From the IMG/VR virus record IMGVR_UViG_3300009413_000068, positions 1 to 26,110 of that record: DNA of 26,110 nucleotides. One strand, written 5' to 3'. Source of the stretch: a virus. Shown here piece by piece: positions 1 to 9,127 of the stretch. Position 1 is the first letter of the stretch; each line of letters begins with the position of its first letter. The notes under the pieces were generated by a model, which saw only the letters and a program-made list of their open reading frames with translations, made no database searches and was not told where the DNA came from. The position numbers and the translations under genes were made by a program.

Positions 1-1
1 A

Positions 2-2038
2 AGACGAATAGGGGATGACGGTAAACCAACTGGCCCGATATTCCCTGTCAATTATACTTATGATGGCGCTACATACAAAGCAAGAGCGGTAGGAAGTAAG
101 GATAAGACCCCGCTTATTTTTGAAGGCGATGGTATAAACGCTGTTTATACTAACGAAAAAGGCGAGACTCTGGGTTCTGGAACAGGAACCGGTGAGCCTG
201 CGGTTTATGACATGGGGTTGGCGAGAAAGTGGATCCCAGACCCTAAAAATCCAGACAAACTTATTCTTGGTCCGATTGAAGAAACGAAAGGTATGCGGGT
301 AAATGGCGTCCTGATACAGGTGGTCCCTTCCCCAGACGGTACAAAAAACGTACCTATAAAAATGGGTAACTTAATGGGCGAGTATCAATATTACGAAAAG
401 CCCACGGCAACCGCCGCACCCACGGATACGAACGACCCTAAGTTTAAGGCGACTTTTGCTGGGCTTTTGGCAAATCTGGCGGGTATGCGGCAACGTATGG
501 GTCTCGGTCAAAAAGGTATGGCTTTTGATCCCGCTAAATTCAACATAAACCGAGACTTAACACCTGGAGAGGACTTCCCCTTTACCCGTGTGGACGGCAA
601 GGATCTGACTGAGGAGCAACAGGCGAACTACGCGAGAAACTTAAAGAATGCTTACTTTAATACACTTAAAGCCATAAAAACGGGGGAAGATTATGCAGAC
701 TTAAATCGGTCTTTTGTCACAGGTTTTCTTGATTATGACGTAGAAAGTCTGGGCCTCCCCCTTGCCGATGTGGGAAAAAGACTGACAACCCGACCACAAG
801 ATATCAAAAGGGCTTATGTTGGCGCGGCGCAAGGTTTTGAAGAAAACAGAAATGCAGCGACAACAATAGATTCTTTGCCACTTCCGGTAGGACCAGCAGC
901 CCTGCGCTCCGGTATTGGAAGAGTGGTTCTTTATAACCAACTGGGTGTTCAGTTTGGAGAAACCACGCAAGCACCCAAAGCCCTTGCTCCAGATGCTTCT
1001 CCGCCAGACGTGGCTGCGCGGGCCAACGCTGTGGGAAATTTGGACCGCGCCGACATCCAGACACGGTCCTTGGCCGAACTCGAAGCGAGAAGTACAAGAC
1101 TTGGACGCAAGTTAAGACCGAGGACTGCTTACACACTGGAAACACAATTACCAATAGTCGGAGAAGCCTTGGAAGCACGACAGGATATATTAAGAGGCGC
1201 TCTGAATGATTCTGACGGAAGGGAAATAGGCGAAACTACGGGAAGGTCCCTTGATACGCTTGCGATGCTGGACAGATTAGACGCCCATCTGAAGCTGTCT
1301 GGCATTGGGGGCTTTATTACTGGTCCTTTAGAATATGTTTTCAAGTCTAGATTTAATATAGAAATTGGTGCTTGGATAAGAACACGTGAAGGTCAGGAGG
1401 CAGCCAATGAGTTAATGGCGAGTCTTCCTATTCTACAGCAATTAGTGGCCCGTGATCTTGCGAGAGGAGTCGGAGAAGAGCGCATATCCGACAGGGATCT
1501 AAGAGGCATCCAAACAACCTTGATAAACCTAAACAAGGCCGATGGTTTTAATGCGGACACCCTGCGACAGTTAAGGAATTATCTGAAGGGTTCCGTTAAG
1601 CACTCTCTGGATTATGTGGGCAGTTACTATCTTCCTGATGAAACCTTGCGCCGCGCCGCCCAGTTAGGCATTGATGTTAAAAGCATAAAGGGAAGAAACG
1701 GTTACTACAGTCCATATCTTGCGGACCAGAACTACGCCGTAACCAAACAACCTGTACCAAGTTACTCGAAGGCTTACCAAGATCAACTTCTGGATGACAG
1801 CATATTTGGTTACGTCGCTGAGAGAGGTGGTGTAGGTCAGCCAACCCAGTTCAGGTTACTTAGAACGGATGACGACGGAAACGCAATTCCAATACTGGAT
1901 AGAAAAGGCAACGCAACTGGAAAGTATAAGACGGTTACAATTCCTAAAGCAGAAGGTTGGCAGGCTGCTATAAAAGATCAAGCAATGCTAGATTTTAACA
2001 GGAAATACCTGCTACAGACGTACAGGTTAGATAGGTAA
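2..2038 (+). CDS. large virion-associated protein, 5' partial
   Basis: The reading frame is open from the first bases of the window, so the gene begins upstream and the visible part is the C-terminal 678 residues. The ATG at 212 is an internal methionine, not a supported start. The product is hydrophilic, with no signal peptide or clear membrane segment and no catalytic motif I recognise. The N-terminal visible part is Gly/Thr-rich and looks beta-structured; the rest is mostly helical and charged. It ends one base before the 1538-residue virion-like gene and both precede the M15 peptidase, the usual order for internal or ejection proteins beside lysis genes in podovirus-like phages. Role as a structural or DNA-ejection protein is inferred from size and position only. 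Confidence 0.7.
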   Translation, partial: RRIGDDGKPTGPIFPVNYTYDGATYKARAVGSKDKTPLIFEGDGINAVYTNEKGETLGSGTGTGEPAVYDMGLARKWIPDPKNPDKLILGPIEETKGMRVNGVLIQVVPSPDGTKNVPIKMGNLMGEYQYYEKPTATAAPTDTNDPKFKATFAGLLANLAGMRQRMGLGQKGMAFDPAKFNINRDLTPGEDFPFTRVDGKDLTEEQQANYARNLKNAYFNTLKAIKTGEDYADLNRSFVTGFLDYDVESLGLPLADVGKRLTTRPQDIKRAYVGAAQGFEENRNAATTIDSLPLPVGPAALRSGIGRVVLYNQLGVQFGETTQAPKALAPDASPPDVAARANAVGNLDRADIQTRSLAELEARSTRLGRKLRPRTAYTLETQLPIVGEALEARQDILRGALNDSDGREIGETTGRSLDTLAMLDRLDAHLKLSGIGGFITGPLEYVFKSRFNIEIGAWIRTREGQEAANELMASLPILQQLVARDLARGVGEERISDRDLRGIQTTLINLNKADGFNADTLRQLRNYLKGSVKHSLDYVGSYYLPDETLRRAAQLGIDVKSIKGRNGYYSPYLADQNYAVTKQPVPSYSKAYQDQLLDDSIFGYVAERGGVGQPTQFRLLRTDDDGNAIPILDRKGNATGKYKTVTIPKAEGWQAAIKDQAMLDFNRKYLLQTYRLDR

Positions 2039-2039
2039 A

Positions 2040-5000
2040 ATGGCAGAAATCACGCATCCGGATTTCCCAGATATAGTCATAGATACCGGCACTGGCCTAC
2101 AGGGGAAGGACGGTTTCTGGACATACCAGGCGAGGAAAGGAGGGGGGAATTATTTTGACCTTCCGTCTTCTACTCCTTTTGGCCCAGAGGCTTTAGAGGC
2201 CGGGATAAATAATCCAGGGACAGACGTTCCTGGAAATGTAGCGGCGCTCCTGAAAGGTCTACAGTTTTCTGAACAGGGGAGGCCGGGAATAGTTAAAGGA
2301 ACCATACTCCCCGCTATTCATAAAACACCAGCCAACATTCTCGGTCTTCCTATGGAAGCCGCGCAGGCTATGGCGCATGCTTTACTGGACACTCCGATAA
2401 ACCTTGTTGACTGGGCTTTTGGTGGTTTTGAAGGCGACATGCCGGGCACGAGGCATTTTTCTACTGCAACGCCGTTTGGGGGTGTTGGGTCCATAGCCCG
2501 TGGGATGCAGAACGTAGGGGACTGGGCCCGTAGAGGACAAGAATGGACCGAGGAAGCCGGGTGGTATGTAGAAGTTCCAAACCTTCCATATAATTTGGAT
2601 CTTGGTCTTGGGGGTACAAGGTGGGGTGCCGGAACACCTCTAAATCTTTTTACCTTTACCACGGACATTGATGAAAGCACCAAGGCCCGTAGGTATGCCT
2701 CGTTAATCACGCAAATCATAGGCGCGGCCCCCGTGGAAGGTGCCCTTATTGCCAATATGGCAATCAAATTGGCAAGAACCACAAAAAATCCTACGACGAA
2801 GCATGTTTATGAAGCCATAAGCGAGCTGCACGCAGGACATCCTCTTGCAGCGGCGGCGGCTGAAACGGCCATGGGTGCGGCTGTTGGCGGCGGGATGGTA
2901 ACTTCGATCTCGGCGCTTGAGGCGGCTTGGCCGAACGCCCCGCAATGGGCGAAGAACACAGTCATGGCGGGCGGGGGCCTTCTCCTTCCCGTAGGGGCGA
3001 TGACGGCTGCTTCAATGGCCTGGGACATAGGAATCAAGACGCCAGTTATACGTTTCCCACTGAGGGTTCTTGCCGGGATGATGGAGAGTGTGACTCTTAC
3101 TGGAGCGCAAAAAGCAGCGGCCCGAGCACTACAGTCAAAGGGCGGCGACTGGAAAGACCGCCACGAAATGCTTGGTGTTATAGGGCAATTCAGACTTGCC
3201 CTTATAGAAGGCCGGAACATGGACCCGGCAACCCGTATTGCCTTCACAACACCCCAATTGTTTCGGAACGAAGCAAGGCTTCTGGAAGCGAAATTAGATG
3301 CAGCCGCACCAGGGATGCCCCGCGACGAGGTCGATGCACAGCGCAAGCTTATAGAAGACATCCGCATGGCTGCTGACTTCCAAGAAGGGCAACTCAAAAC
3401 ACTCTCCACTGACGACGGCGTGGGGGCGGAAGCTTACGCCAAATACTCCGGGCGGATGATGGATAGAAGGGATTCTATTTTTTCTGCTTTCAATGACGCC
3501 ATTCTAAAACTGGATCTCGGTGGAAGATCCGACGCCGGGGTGGGCTATAAAATTATACAAGAAGATTATGATCTGGGTCTTGCGACAGGAGCTTTTGAAT
3601 TTAACACCAACCGCATGAGGGCCTTCCAGGAAGGGCATTTGGAGTTAAGGCCGGAGCAGATCCAGGATATGTCCAAAGCTTTTGATGCCGTTTTAACAAA
3701 GATGGAGGAAGGATCCCAGGCGGCTATAGCGGATGCCGAGAGACGGGTTGCGGCTATCCGCGATGGTATGCCGGAGAACATAAGTGCCAAGGACCGCCAG
3801 TTATTTAATATGTGGATTCGCCGCGAAATTGAAACGGCCTACCAGGAAGTGGACGCCATGGAAGACCTCCTGTGGCACAACATAAGTGGCCTCAATAGAC
3901 CAAAGACGGAGTCTTATTTCACTCCTGACGGTGATGATCTGGGTCCGCAGATACTTATAGATGGCGTTCCCATAGGCGAACACTTTGCAGCTAAAGCAGC
4001 GGCCCTCAAGGGAGGCGAGCCCGAAAACCAGAGCAAGTGGCTCTGGAAGCTGTCCGGGCGTGATGCACTGATTGACCAAGCCGCCAAGGGTGGTGGACCC
4101 AATGCAGAAAAAATTGCGAGACAAAATGTAGTAATCAAGAACAACGAAAGAATCGTCGCTCAGAGACAACAGGAACTTGACGCTGCTTCCGCAAAGTTTA
4201 AAGCAGCGGGGGATATCCCTTACGAAAGTACCGCTTACAGAAATGCTATGGCCCGAGTGAGGCAACTTGAGGCCGAATTAGAAGCTGTTCCCGCTCACCA
4301 AACCCCCCGCATAAATAGCACCAGAATAAAACTGGAAGGGGCCCGTGCAAAAGTTGTAGAGTTACTTAGGGCCGAAGCCGTGGACCCGAACCTGACCAGA
4401 GCGGAAACTGCTTTTAATACAGCCCAGACACGACTAAACGACGCACAGATAAAACTTGATACAGCGCGGGACAATATTGAAATATCTTTGAGTAAAGGCG
4501 TTGACCATGAAGGCAACCCGGTAAATCTCGACAACGAAATCGTAAACAGGAGTGTGCTGGACGTCCAAAAGGTAGGCGGCGTTCTCGTTGGACGAGAAGC
4601 TCAGGAACTTCAAAACATAATCTCCCACCTCAAAGCTGAACTGAGTTTTGAGGACGGAAGACCCAACCGGAAACCCGCCAAGATAACGGCCATAGGCGAT
4701 TTAATTGATGATCTGGAGAGAGCCATAGCGGACCCGGAGAACTTCTCCGTGGACACGATTGCACTGGATGCTGCCCGCCGCATGACGGATCTCAAGCACG
4801 GCCTATTCACGAAGGGTGCTGTTGGGGAGTTGAGAGCGCGTACCACGAGAGGCGAAGCAAAAGTCCCCCCGGAAAAAACTATTGAAAAAATAGCCCCAAC
4901 TACGGGTCAAGAAACTAACCTGCGTCAGTTGGAAACCGCTCTTGCCGGGCGGCATAGGTTAATGACCGGACAAGGAACACCTTTCCGGATGACCACGGGG

Positions 5001-6656
5001 AAAGATGGAAAGGTGGTCCCCGAGCTAGATCGAGATTTTAATCTTCAAAAATACTCAGAAGCACCTCCCGCACCGTTCGAGGCGATCCGAGTTGACGGGG
5101 GGCGATCCTTGGGTTTTCGGCTTGCCGAAGGCACCCAACCCACCCCCGTCAACATAGAAATGGTCCAAAGAACTTTGTGGGACAGGTTTAAAGGATTCGG
5201 CACCGGAGACAAGTTCAGTTCAACAGCAGCGGCCCGGTGGATCGAAAATAACGATGCTGCAATTAGATGGCTTAGAGAGGCAACCGGAAAAGACACGGGC
5301 TTCGAGGACTTAGCAAATGCGAAACGCATTGTTGAAGCTATACGGCATGCGGACATCAGTAAGTTGGACGATACCGTAAGAACCCTGAGAAAAAACGGCG
5401 CATTTAACGAAGATTTCACGGAGGAAGGCTATCGGTTATTGGTTAGAGAAGCAGCGCAAAGAGAGTCCAATCTCCAGTCCGCCGCTATATTCCTAGATAA
5501 TCCGGAACCCTTAACCATTGGTACTAAATTCCTAGCTAAATTTAGAACGAACCCCGAAGTTCTACGGAATACGCTTAAAGTCCTCGAAAGCGGCGTACTT
5601 CCAGATGGCAGCAATCCCGCTCTTGAAGGTTTTAGACAGGCGGTGGCGGAAGGTCTGATCCGCGAGGCTTTGACCAAGCCGGGATCCAGCACTAATGCTG
5701 GAAAGGTAGCAGAGCAGCTTTCAGCACATCTTGGAACAACCGTGACACTCTGGGACCCCCAAGCCCTTCTCAAGCTGGCGAAAGATCCAATAATTAGAAG
5801 GCTCCTTGGGGAAATGTACGGAGAGGCTGCGCCAAAAGTTTTTGGCGAGATTGCCGAAGCAGCGCGGCTACAGTCACCTATTGGTCCTGCCGCCACACCC
5901 GGAGTTAAAGTAAGAACTGGGGTTTCCGACACTTGGGCTGGTTTTATTGGCCGGTGGATAGGTGGAGTGGCCTCCGACATCATCCCCCTGGGCTCTCCAA
6001 GCAAGCTGTGGGCTCCGGCCACTGGGCGCCAACTCGGTATGGAGGCCCTGGCCGACGTGCGCGGAAGCAGCATAGACAGGTTACTCGTTGACCTCCTGAT
6101 GGAGCCGGAACTTGCTGTCGTCGCCATGGAAAAATTTCCCGTATCAAATCCCCAGGCCAATGCGCTATGGCAAACAAGACTGCGGCTCTATGCTCACCAA
6201 AAGTTTATCGGGGACAACGCAAGGCGTATTCAACAGCTTAGAAACGTGCCTGGAGTTCTGTATGAGGTAGGGGAACCCACAAAATATCAAGAATTCGGCG
6301 ACGACGAAGAAATCCGCTTTCGGAGGGGACCCCGGACATCTCTTCGGGAACCCACGGGAACAAGACCGCGTCGGGTGGCATCTAATGTGCCACCTAATGT
6401 GCCATCGCCGAGGGCTCCCGTTCAGGGGTCGGTGCTTAGTCGGGTCAGTCCCGTGGGACAACAGCCCATGCCAGTGGGACCACGGCCCACGGGTCCAGTC
6501 TCGCAGGAAACACTTGCTGGCCTAAGCCAAGTGGGGCTTCCACTTTTTGCAAATTATGGTGGTCATATAACCGCAGGAGCGGGTAGCGGAGTAGGCCGCA
6601 ACGAAGAATCCGGCATCATGTCTGTCCGATGCAAGCCCCGCCAGATAGTTGGATGA
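2040..6656 (+). CDS. giant internal virion / ejection-like protein (1538 aa)
   Basis: The start ATG lies one base after the preceding stop, and the stop overlaps the next gene as ATGA. Two Ala/Gly-rich hydrophobic stretches (about residues 265-290 and 307-330) could insert into a membrane. Long charged helices and coiled-coil-like heptads follow (about 700-830). The last 100 residues are Pro-rich and low-complexity (from about 1437), ending in a compact tail with SGIMSVRCKPRQIVG. No enzymatic motif was recognised. Very long proteins with internal hydrophobic segments and coiled coils next to lysis genes are typical of podovirus internal-core or ejection proteins. That role is an inference. 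A tail-fibre or tape-measure role is less likely because there is no repeat or fibre architecture. Confidence 0.8.
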   Translation: MAEITHPDFPDIVIDTGTGLQGKDGFWTYQARKGGGNYFDLPSSTPFGPEALEAGINNPGTDVPGNVAALLKGLQFSEQGRPGIVKGTILPAIHKTPANILGLPMEAAQAMAHALLDTPINLVDWAFGGFEGDMPGTRHFSTATPFGGVGSIARGMQNVGDWARRGQEWTEEAGWYVEVPNLPYNLDLGLGGTRWGAGTPLNLFTFTTDIDESTKARRYASLITQIIGAAPVEGALIANMAIKLARTTKNPTTKHVYEAISELHAGHPLAAAAAETAMGAAVGGGMVTSISALEAAWPNAPQWAKNTVMAGGGLLLPVGAMTAASMAWDIGIKTPVIRFPLRVLAGMMESVTLTGAQKAAARALQSKGGDWKDRHEMLGVIGQFRLALIEGRNMDPATRIAFTTPQLFRNEARLLEAKLDAAAPGMPRDEVDAQRKLIEDIRMAADFQEGQLKTLSTDDGVGAEAYAKYSGRMMDRRDSIFSAFNDAILKLDLGGRSDAGVGYKIIQEDYDLGLATGAFEFNTNRMRAFQEGHLELRPEQIQDMSKAFDAVLTKMEEGSQAAIADAERRVAAIRDGMPENISAKDRQLFNMWIRREIETAYQEVDAMEDLLWHNISGLNRPKTESYFTPDGDDLGPQILIDGVPIGEHFAAKAAALKGGEPENQSKWLWKLSGRDALIDQAAKGGGPNAEKIARQNVVIKNNERIVAQRQQELDAASAKFKAAGDIPYESTAYRNAMARVRQLEAELEAVPAHQTPRINSTRIKLEGARAKVVELLRAEAVDPNLTRAETAFNTAQTRLNDAQIKLDTARDNIEISLSKGVDHEGNPVNLDNEIVNRSVLDVQKVGGVLVGREAQELQNIISHLKAELSFEDGRPNRKPAKITAIGDLIDDLERAIADPENFSVDTIALDAARRMTDLKHGLFTKGAVGELRARTTRGEAKVPPEKTIEKIAPTTGQETNLRQLETALAGRHRLMTGQGTPFRMTTGKDGKVVPELDRDFNLQKYSEAPPAPFEAIRVDGGRSLGFRLAEGTQPTPVNIEMVQRTLWDRFKGFGTGDKFSSTAAARWIENNDAAIRWLREATGKDTGFEDLANAKRIVEAIRHADISKLDDTVRTLRKNGAFNEDFTEEGYRLLVREAAQRESNLQSAAIFLDNPEPLTIGTKFLAKFRTNPEVLRNTLKVLESGVLPDGSNPALEGFRQAVAEGLIREALTKPGSSTNAGKVAEQLSAHLGTTVTLWDPQALLKLAKDPIIRRLLGEMYGEAAPKVFGEIAEAARLQSPIGPAATPGVKVRTGVSDTWAGFIGRWIGGVASDIIPLGSPSKLWAPATGRQLGMEALADVRGSSIDRLLVDLLMEPELAVVAMEKFPVSNPQANALWQTRLRLYAHQKFIGDNARRIQQLRNVPGVLYEVGEPTKYQEFGDDEEIRFRRGPRTSLREPTGTRPRRVASNVPPNVPSPRAPVQGSVLSRVSPVGQQPMPVGPRPTGPVSQETLAGLSQVGLPLFANYGGHITAGAGSGVGRNEESGIMSVRCKPRQIVG

Positions 6657-7102
6657 AGCTGTCCCAGCACTTTTCTCTAAACGAGCTTACAAAATCCGGA
6701 ACGGCAATACGCAAGGGCATCGACAACACGCCAAGCGAGACAGAGGTCGAAAACCTTGTCCTGCTTTGCAGCATGGTGTTGGAGCCCGTCCGGGAACATT
6801 ACGGGATTCCTTTTGCGCCGAGCAGCGGGTTTCGTTGCCTTGAGTTAAATCGTGCCATTGGCTCCGCCGACACATCCCAGCACGTACTGGGAAAAGCCGT
6901 AGATTTTGAAATACCCGGAATTGACAACAAACGGGTTGCTCTGTGGATAAAAGAAAACTGCATCTTTGACCAGTTGATTCTGGAATTCTACAGGGAAGAA
7001 GAGCCTACCGGCGGATGGATCCACGGTAGCTATGATATAGACAGAGACCCACAGAGAATGTCGGCACGTATCTTCAACGGTAGAAACTGGACCTCCCTGT
7101 AA
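6653..7102 (+). CDS. M15-family zinc peptidase, probable endolysin
   Basis: The 149-residue product matches the D-Ala-D-Ala carboxypeptidase-like M15 fold (Peptidase_M15_3 type). The zinc-site signature SQHVLGKAVDF gives H77 and D84, and a second ligand lies in GWIH (H124). The N-terminus, with LSQHFSLNEL followed by a Thr/Ser segment, is typical of the family. Its expected reaction is cleavage of peptidoglycan peptide cross-links or stems during lysis or entry. I chose ATG 6653 because it overlaps the upstream stop as ATGA and matches the usual family start. An ATG at 6629 would add eight residues. No signal peptide is present, so a holin or other export route would be needed; none was found nearby. 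It converges with the minus-strand lipoprotein gene only 3 nt away. Confidence 0.88.
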   Translation: MKLSQHFSLNELTKSGTAIRKGIDNTPSETEVENLVLLCSMVLEPVREHYGIPFAPSSGFRCLELNRAIGSADTSQHVLGKAVDFEIPGIDNKRVALWIKENCIFDQLILEFYREEEPTGGWIHGSYDIDRDPQRMSARIFNGRNWTSL

Positions 7103-7105
7103 AAA

Positions 7106-7279
7106 CTAAAAACAGTTCCATTCTTTAAGAATTTTCTCCAGATGCTCTATCCGCTTCTCCAGATTTAACATTTCATGCTTTTGCCACAAGCCGGTTGCGC
7201 CGCCTAGAACAGCAGATTCTATCGGTGAGCATCCCAGAACTGGAAGAATTAAGGCAAAGACAACTGCTTTTGGTATCAT
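7106..7279 (-). CDS. small lipoprotein, possible outer-membrane spanin-like protein
   Basis: This 57-residue ORF begins with a lipoprotein signal peptide: MIPK, then a hydrophobic run AVVFALILPV and the lipobox-like LGC (Cys17). The mature part has a short Gly-rich stretch and then a charged amphipathic helix (about residues 38-53, LNLEKRIEHLEKILKEW). Diacylation at Cys17 and anchoring in a Gram-negative envelope are expected. It is the last gene of the SNF2 operon and ends tail-to-tail with the M15 peptidase gene. Small lipoproteins near endolysins are often outer-membrane spanins (Rz1-like), but the mature part is not Pro-rich and no inner-membrane partner is evident. The lipoprotein call is fairly firm; the spanin role is a guess. 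Confidence 0.68.
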   Translation of the reverse strand: MIPKAVVFALILPVLGCSPIESAVLGGATGLWQKHEMLNLEKRIEHLEKILKEWNCF

Positions 7280-7296
7280 TTCAGCCAGTTTTTGGA

Positions 7297-7611
7297 TTAT
7301 CCAACTACAACGTGTTTGTGTGAATAAAGTTTGCCTAACCTTTCCCAGTAGTCCTCACGGGATTCTGGGTTATCATTATACATATAAAAACTTTCACCCA
7401 ACCACACCCCCGTGAAATTAGCTGGGTTTCGTCTGAAACGAATCCTCGCTCTGGGTATTTCCTCGTAATCACGATTAAAAGCAGTTAACAGTAATTTATC
7501 ATCCTTATCTGATGTAAAACAGTATGGAACCAGCAAACGATATGCCTGCAATACAGATTCGTGTTTAATGAAGAAAGTGTTGACATTTATTTCAGAATTT
7601 ATTTCAGCCAT
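7297..7611 (-). CDS. hypothetical protein (104 aa) downstream of SNF2 helicase
   Basis: I do not recognise this protein. It is polar and aromatic-rich in its C-terminal half (GVWLGESFYMYNDNPES, then YWERLGKLY) with no signal peptide, membrane segment or Cys/His metal site. Its ATG lies inside the 3' end of the SNF2 helicase gene (13-nt overlap), implying translational coupling and co-transcription from the 9.1-kb promoter. The lipoprotein gene follows 17 nt downstream. Continuous coding on the minus strand, the overlap and the tight spacing support it as real. Function unknown. Confidence 0.7.
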   Translation of the reverse strand: MAEINSEINVNTFFIKHESVLQAYRLLVPYCFTSDKDDKLLLTAFNRDYEEIPRARIRFRRNPANFTGVWLGESFYMYNDNPESREDYWERLGKLYSHKHVVVG

Positions 7612-9038
7612 TCCCGCGCATCCTCTCCTAAAATGGTGTCAGCAATCTTAATTTTGCTGCGAAGGGCCTCCACGATCTTCTGGTCTATGGTCCCCGGAGA
7701 TATCAGGTCAATGTATGTGACCTTGTTTTCCTGCCCAATACGGTGGGCCCGGTCCTCCGACTGTATCCTAAGCTCCAGATCGTAAGAGTTGCTGTAGTAG
7801 ATGACGGTGTTGGCGGCGGTGAGGGTAAGCCCGAAGCCGCCCGTTTTAGGGTGCCCCACGAGGAAACGCAATCCTGATTGCCGATCTTGGAAAGATTCCA
7901 CGATCTGTTGGCGATCAGAATCCGGCGTCTCCCCGTGGAGCGTTGCAACCGCCTGTACGTCATGGCGGTTACGCAGGGCCTCGGCAATCGAGCGAATGTC
8001 CATGGTCCATGTCGCCCAGATGATTGCCTTACCCTGAAGCTCGCCGCAGATATCGAGAAGCTCGTTAAGCCTGTTTGATTTAATTGGGTGTACCTCACCA
8101 GCGTCATCCGTCAGATGCCCCAGGCAGATCTGTTGCAGGCGCATGATCTGGGTCAGAACATTCTGAGTGGTTGCCAATTCCCCGCTTGCGAGGCGAGCCA
8201 GCGCCAGATGCCTCATCTGCGTGTAGGCGTCGGACTGCTCCTGAGTCAACTCAACCTCACGCTTCATGTAGACCTTGTCTGGAAGATCGAGGCAGTCTTC
8301 TTTCCTCACGCGGTAAGAGTGGGCTTCCAGGACGTCTGTAAGCTCGTCCAGACGCCGAAAGCCCACGACGTGGTTAAAGCTGTGGGCTCCCATCGTGCGG
8401 CGCTGTACCACGGCATAGCGGCTCTGGAAGGTGTAATAGCTCTTGAAGCCCAGTATTTTAGGACTGAGGAAGTACATCTGGCTGAACAAATCCATCGGAG
8501 ACTTGGTGACAGGAGAACCCGTCAAAATACGACGCATTGCCGCACCACGGCCCACGGAGCAGATTGCCTTGGTCCTCTTTGCCTGACGATTTTTGATGGT
8601 GGTGGATTCGTCCACACCCATGAAAACCTTGAATTTCCCTACAAAGAACTCAGCGACATCCACGCCCTTCTTGGTGCTGAACGCCTCGACGTTCATTAAA
8701 AGAAATTTAAGCTTCCCGTTCTTTTGGTATAGGTCCTTTAGTTCCTGCCGCTTGGTTTTCGTGAGGTTCGGCTTCCACAGAACGATCTCCCGCTCTATGC
8801 GATCCGGCAGATGCGTTTCTATCTCTCTCACCCAGTTAGCGATGACGCCTTTCGGCGCTACGATAATTGCTAGGTTGATCCGCTCTTGCTCGAAGTTGTA
8901 GCCGATTGTATCCAGGCAAACCTTGGTCTTGCCGGTGCCCATGTCCATGAGAAGCGCATATGTTCCGGAATCTACGCTGGCCTCGAATGCCTCGCGCTGA
9001 TGCCGATAGGGCTTGGTTTTAAAAAGAAATTTTCTCAT
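7599..9038 (-). CDS. SNF2-family (SF2) DNA helicase / ATPase
   Basis: This 479-residue protein carries the full SNF2-type motor: Walker A MGTGKT (33-38), motif Ia around VAPKGVIANW (60-69), a DEST box (143-146) in place of DEAH, motif III LTGSP (172-176), motif V GGFGLTLTAA (400-409), and motif VI QSEDRAHRIGQ (426-436) with its arginine finger. Its length is that of the compact phage SNF2 proteins, which lack accessory chromatin domains. The likely role is ATP-driven translocation on duplex DNA during replication or recombination. It is the first gene of a minus-strand operon that diverges from the replication genes. The ATG at 9038 follows a purine-rich stretch and a good -35/-10 promoter about 35-60 nt upstream. 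Confidence 0.93.
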   Translation of the reverse strand: MRKFLFKTKPYRHQREAFEASVDSGTYALLMDMGTGKTKVCLDTIGYNFEQERINLAIIVAPKGVIANWVREIETHLPDRIEREIVLWKPNLTKTKRQELKDLYQKNGKLKFLLMNVEAFSTKKGVDVAEFFVGKFKVFMGVDESTTIKNRQAKRTKAICSVGRGAAMRRILTGSPVTKSPMDLFSQMYFLSPKILGFKSYYTFQSRYAVVQRRTMGAHSFNHVVGFRRLDELTDVLEAHSYRVRKEDCLDLPDKVYMKREVELTQEQSDAYTQMRHLALARLASGELATTQNVLTQIMRLQQICLGHLTDDAGEVHPIKSNRLNELLDICGELQGKAIIWATWTMDIRSIAEALRNRHDVQAVATLHGETPDSDRQQIVESFQDRQSGLRFLVGHPKTGGFGLTLTAANTVIYYSNSYDLELRIQSEDRAHRIGQENKVTYIDLISPGTIDQKIVEALRSKIKIADTILGEDAREWLK

Positions 9039-9070
9039 AAAGATTTCTCTTGCCGCCCCCCATAAATACC

Positions 9071-9099
9071 CATATAAGGGACGTTGACGGTTAAGTCAA
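9071..9099 (-). promoter_or_regulatory. sigma70-like promoter for the minus-strand SNF2 operon
   Basis: Reading the minus strand, TTGACT (9099-9094) is separated by exactly 17 bp from TATATG (9076-9071). That fits a vegetative sigma factor, and transcription would start about 25 nt before the SNF2 ATG. The call rests on hexamer match, ideal spacing and location only. Confidence 0.6.
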
Positions 9100-9100
9100 C
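9083..9100. promoter_or_regulatory. inverted repeat overlapping the -35 region, candidate operator
   Basis: GTTGAC and GTCAAC flank a 6-bp centre (GGTTAA). The dyad covers the minus-strand -35 box and a TTGACG on the plus strand, which has no good -10 at 17 bp. A regulator bound here could control both divergent operons. The phage encodes small HTH (12122) and ribbon-helix-helix (16485) candidates, but no link is shown. Confidence 0.35.
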
Positions 9101-9127
9101 CGCCGATGGATGAAGCAGGAGAAACGA

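Noticed and set aside
212-214. ATG at 212 as the start of the first gene
   Set aside because: The frame is open to the window edge and no ribosome site precedes 212; the gene is 5' truncated by the window.
5429-6160. 243-codon minus-strand ORF
   Set aside because: Lies entirely inside the 1538-residue virion gene, is Ser/Arg/Pro-rich as expected of an antisense shadow, and has no recognisable motif.
8088-8699. 203-codon plus-strand ORF
   Set aside because: Antisense to the SNF2 helicase with its full set of motifs; no independent support.
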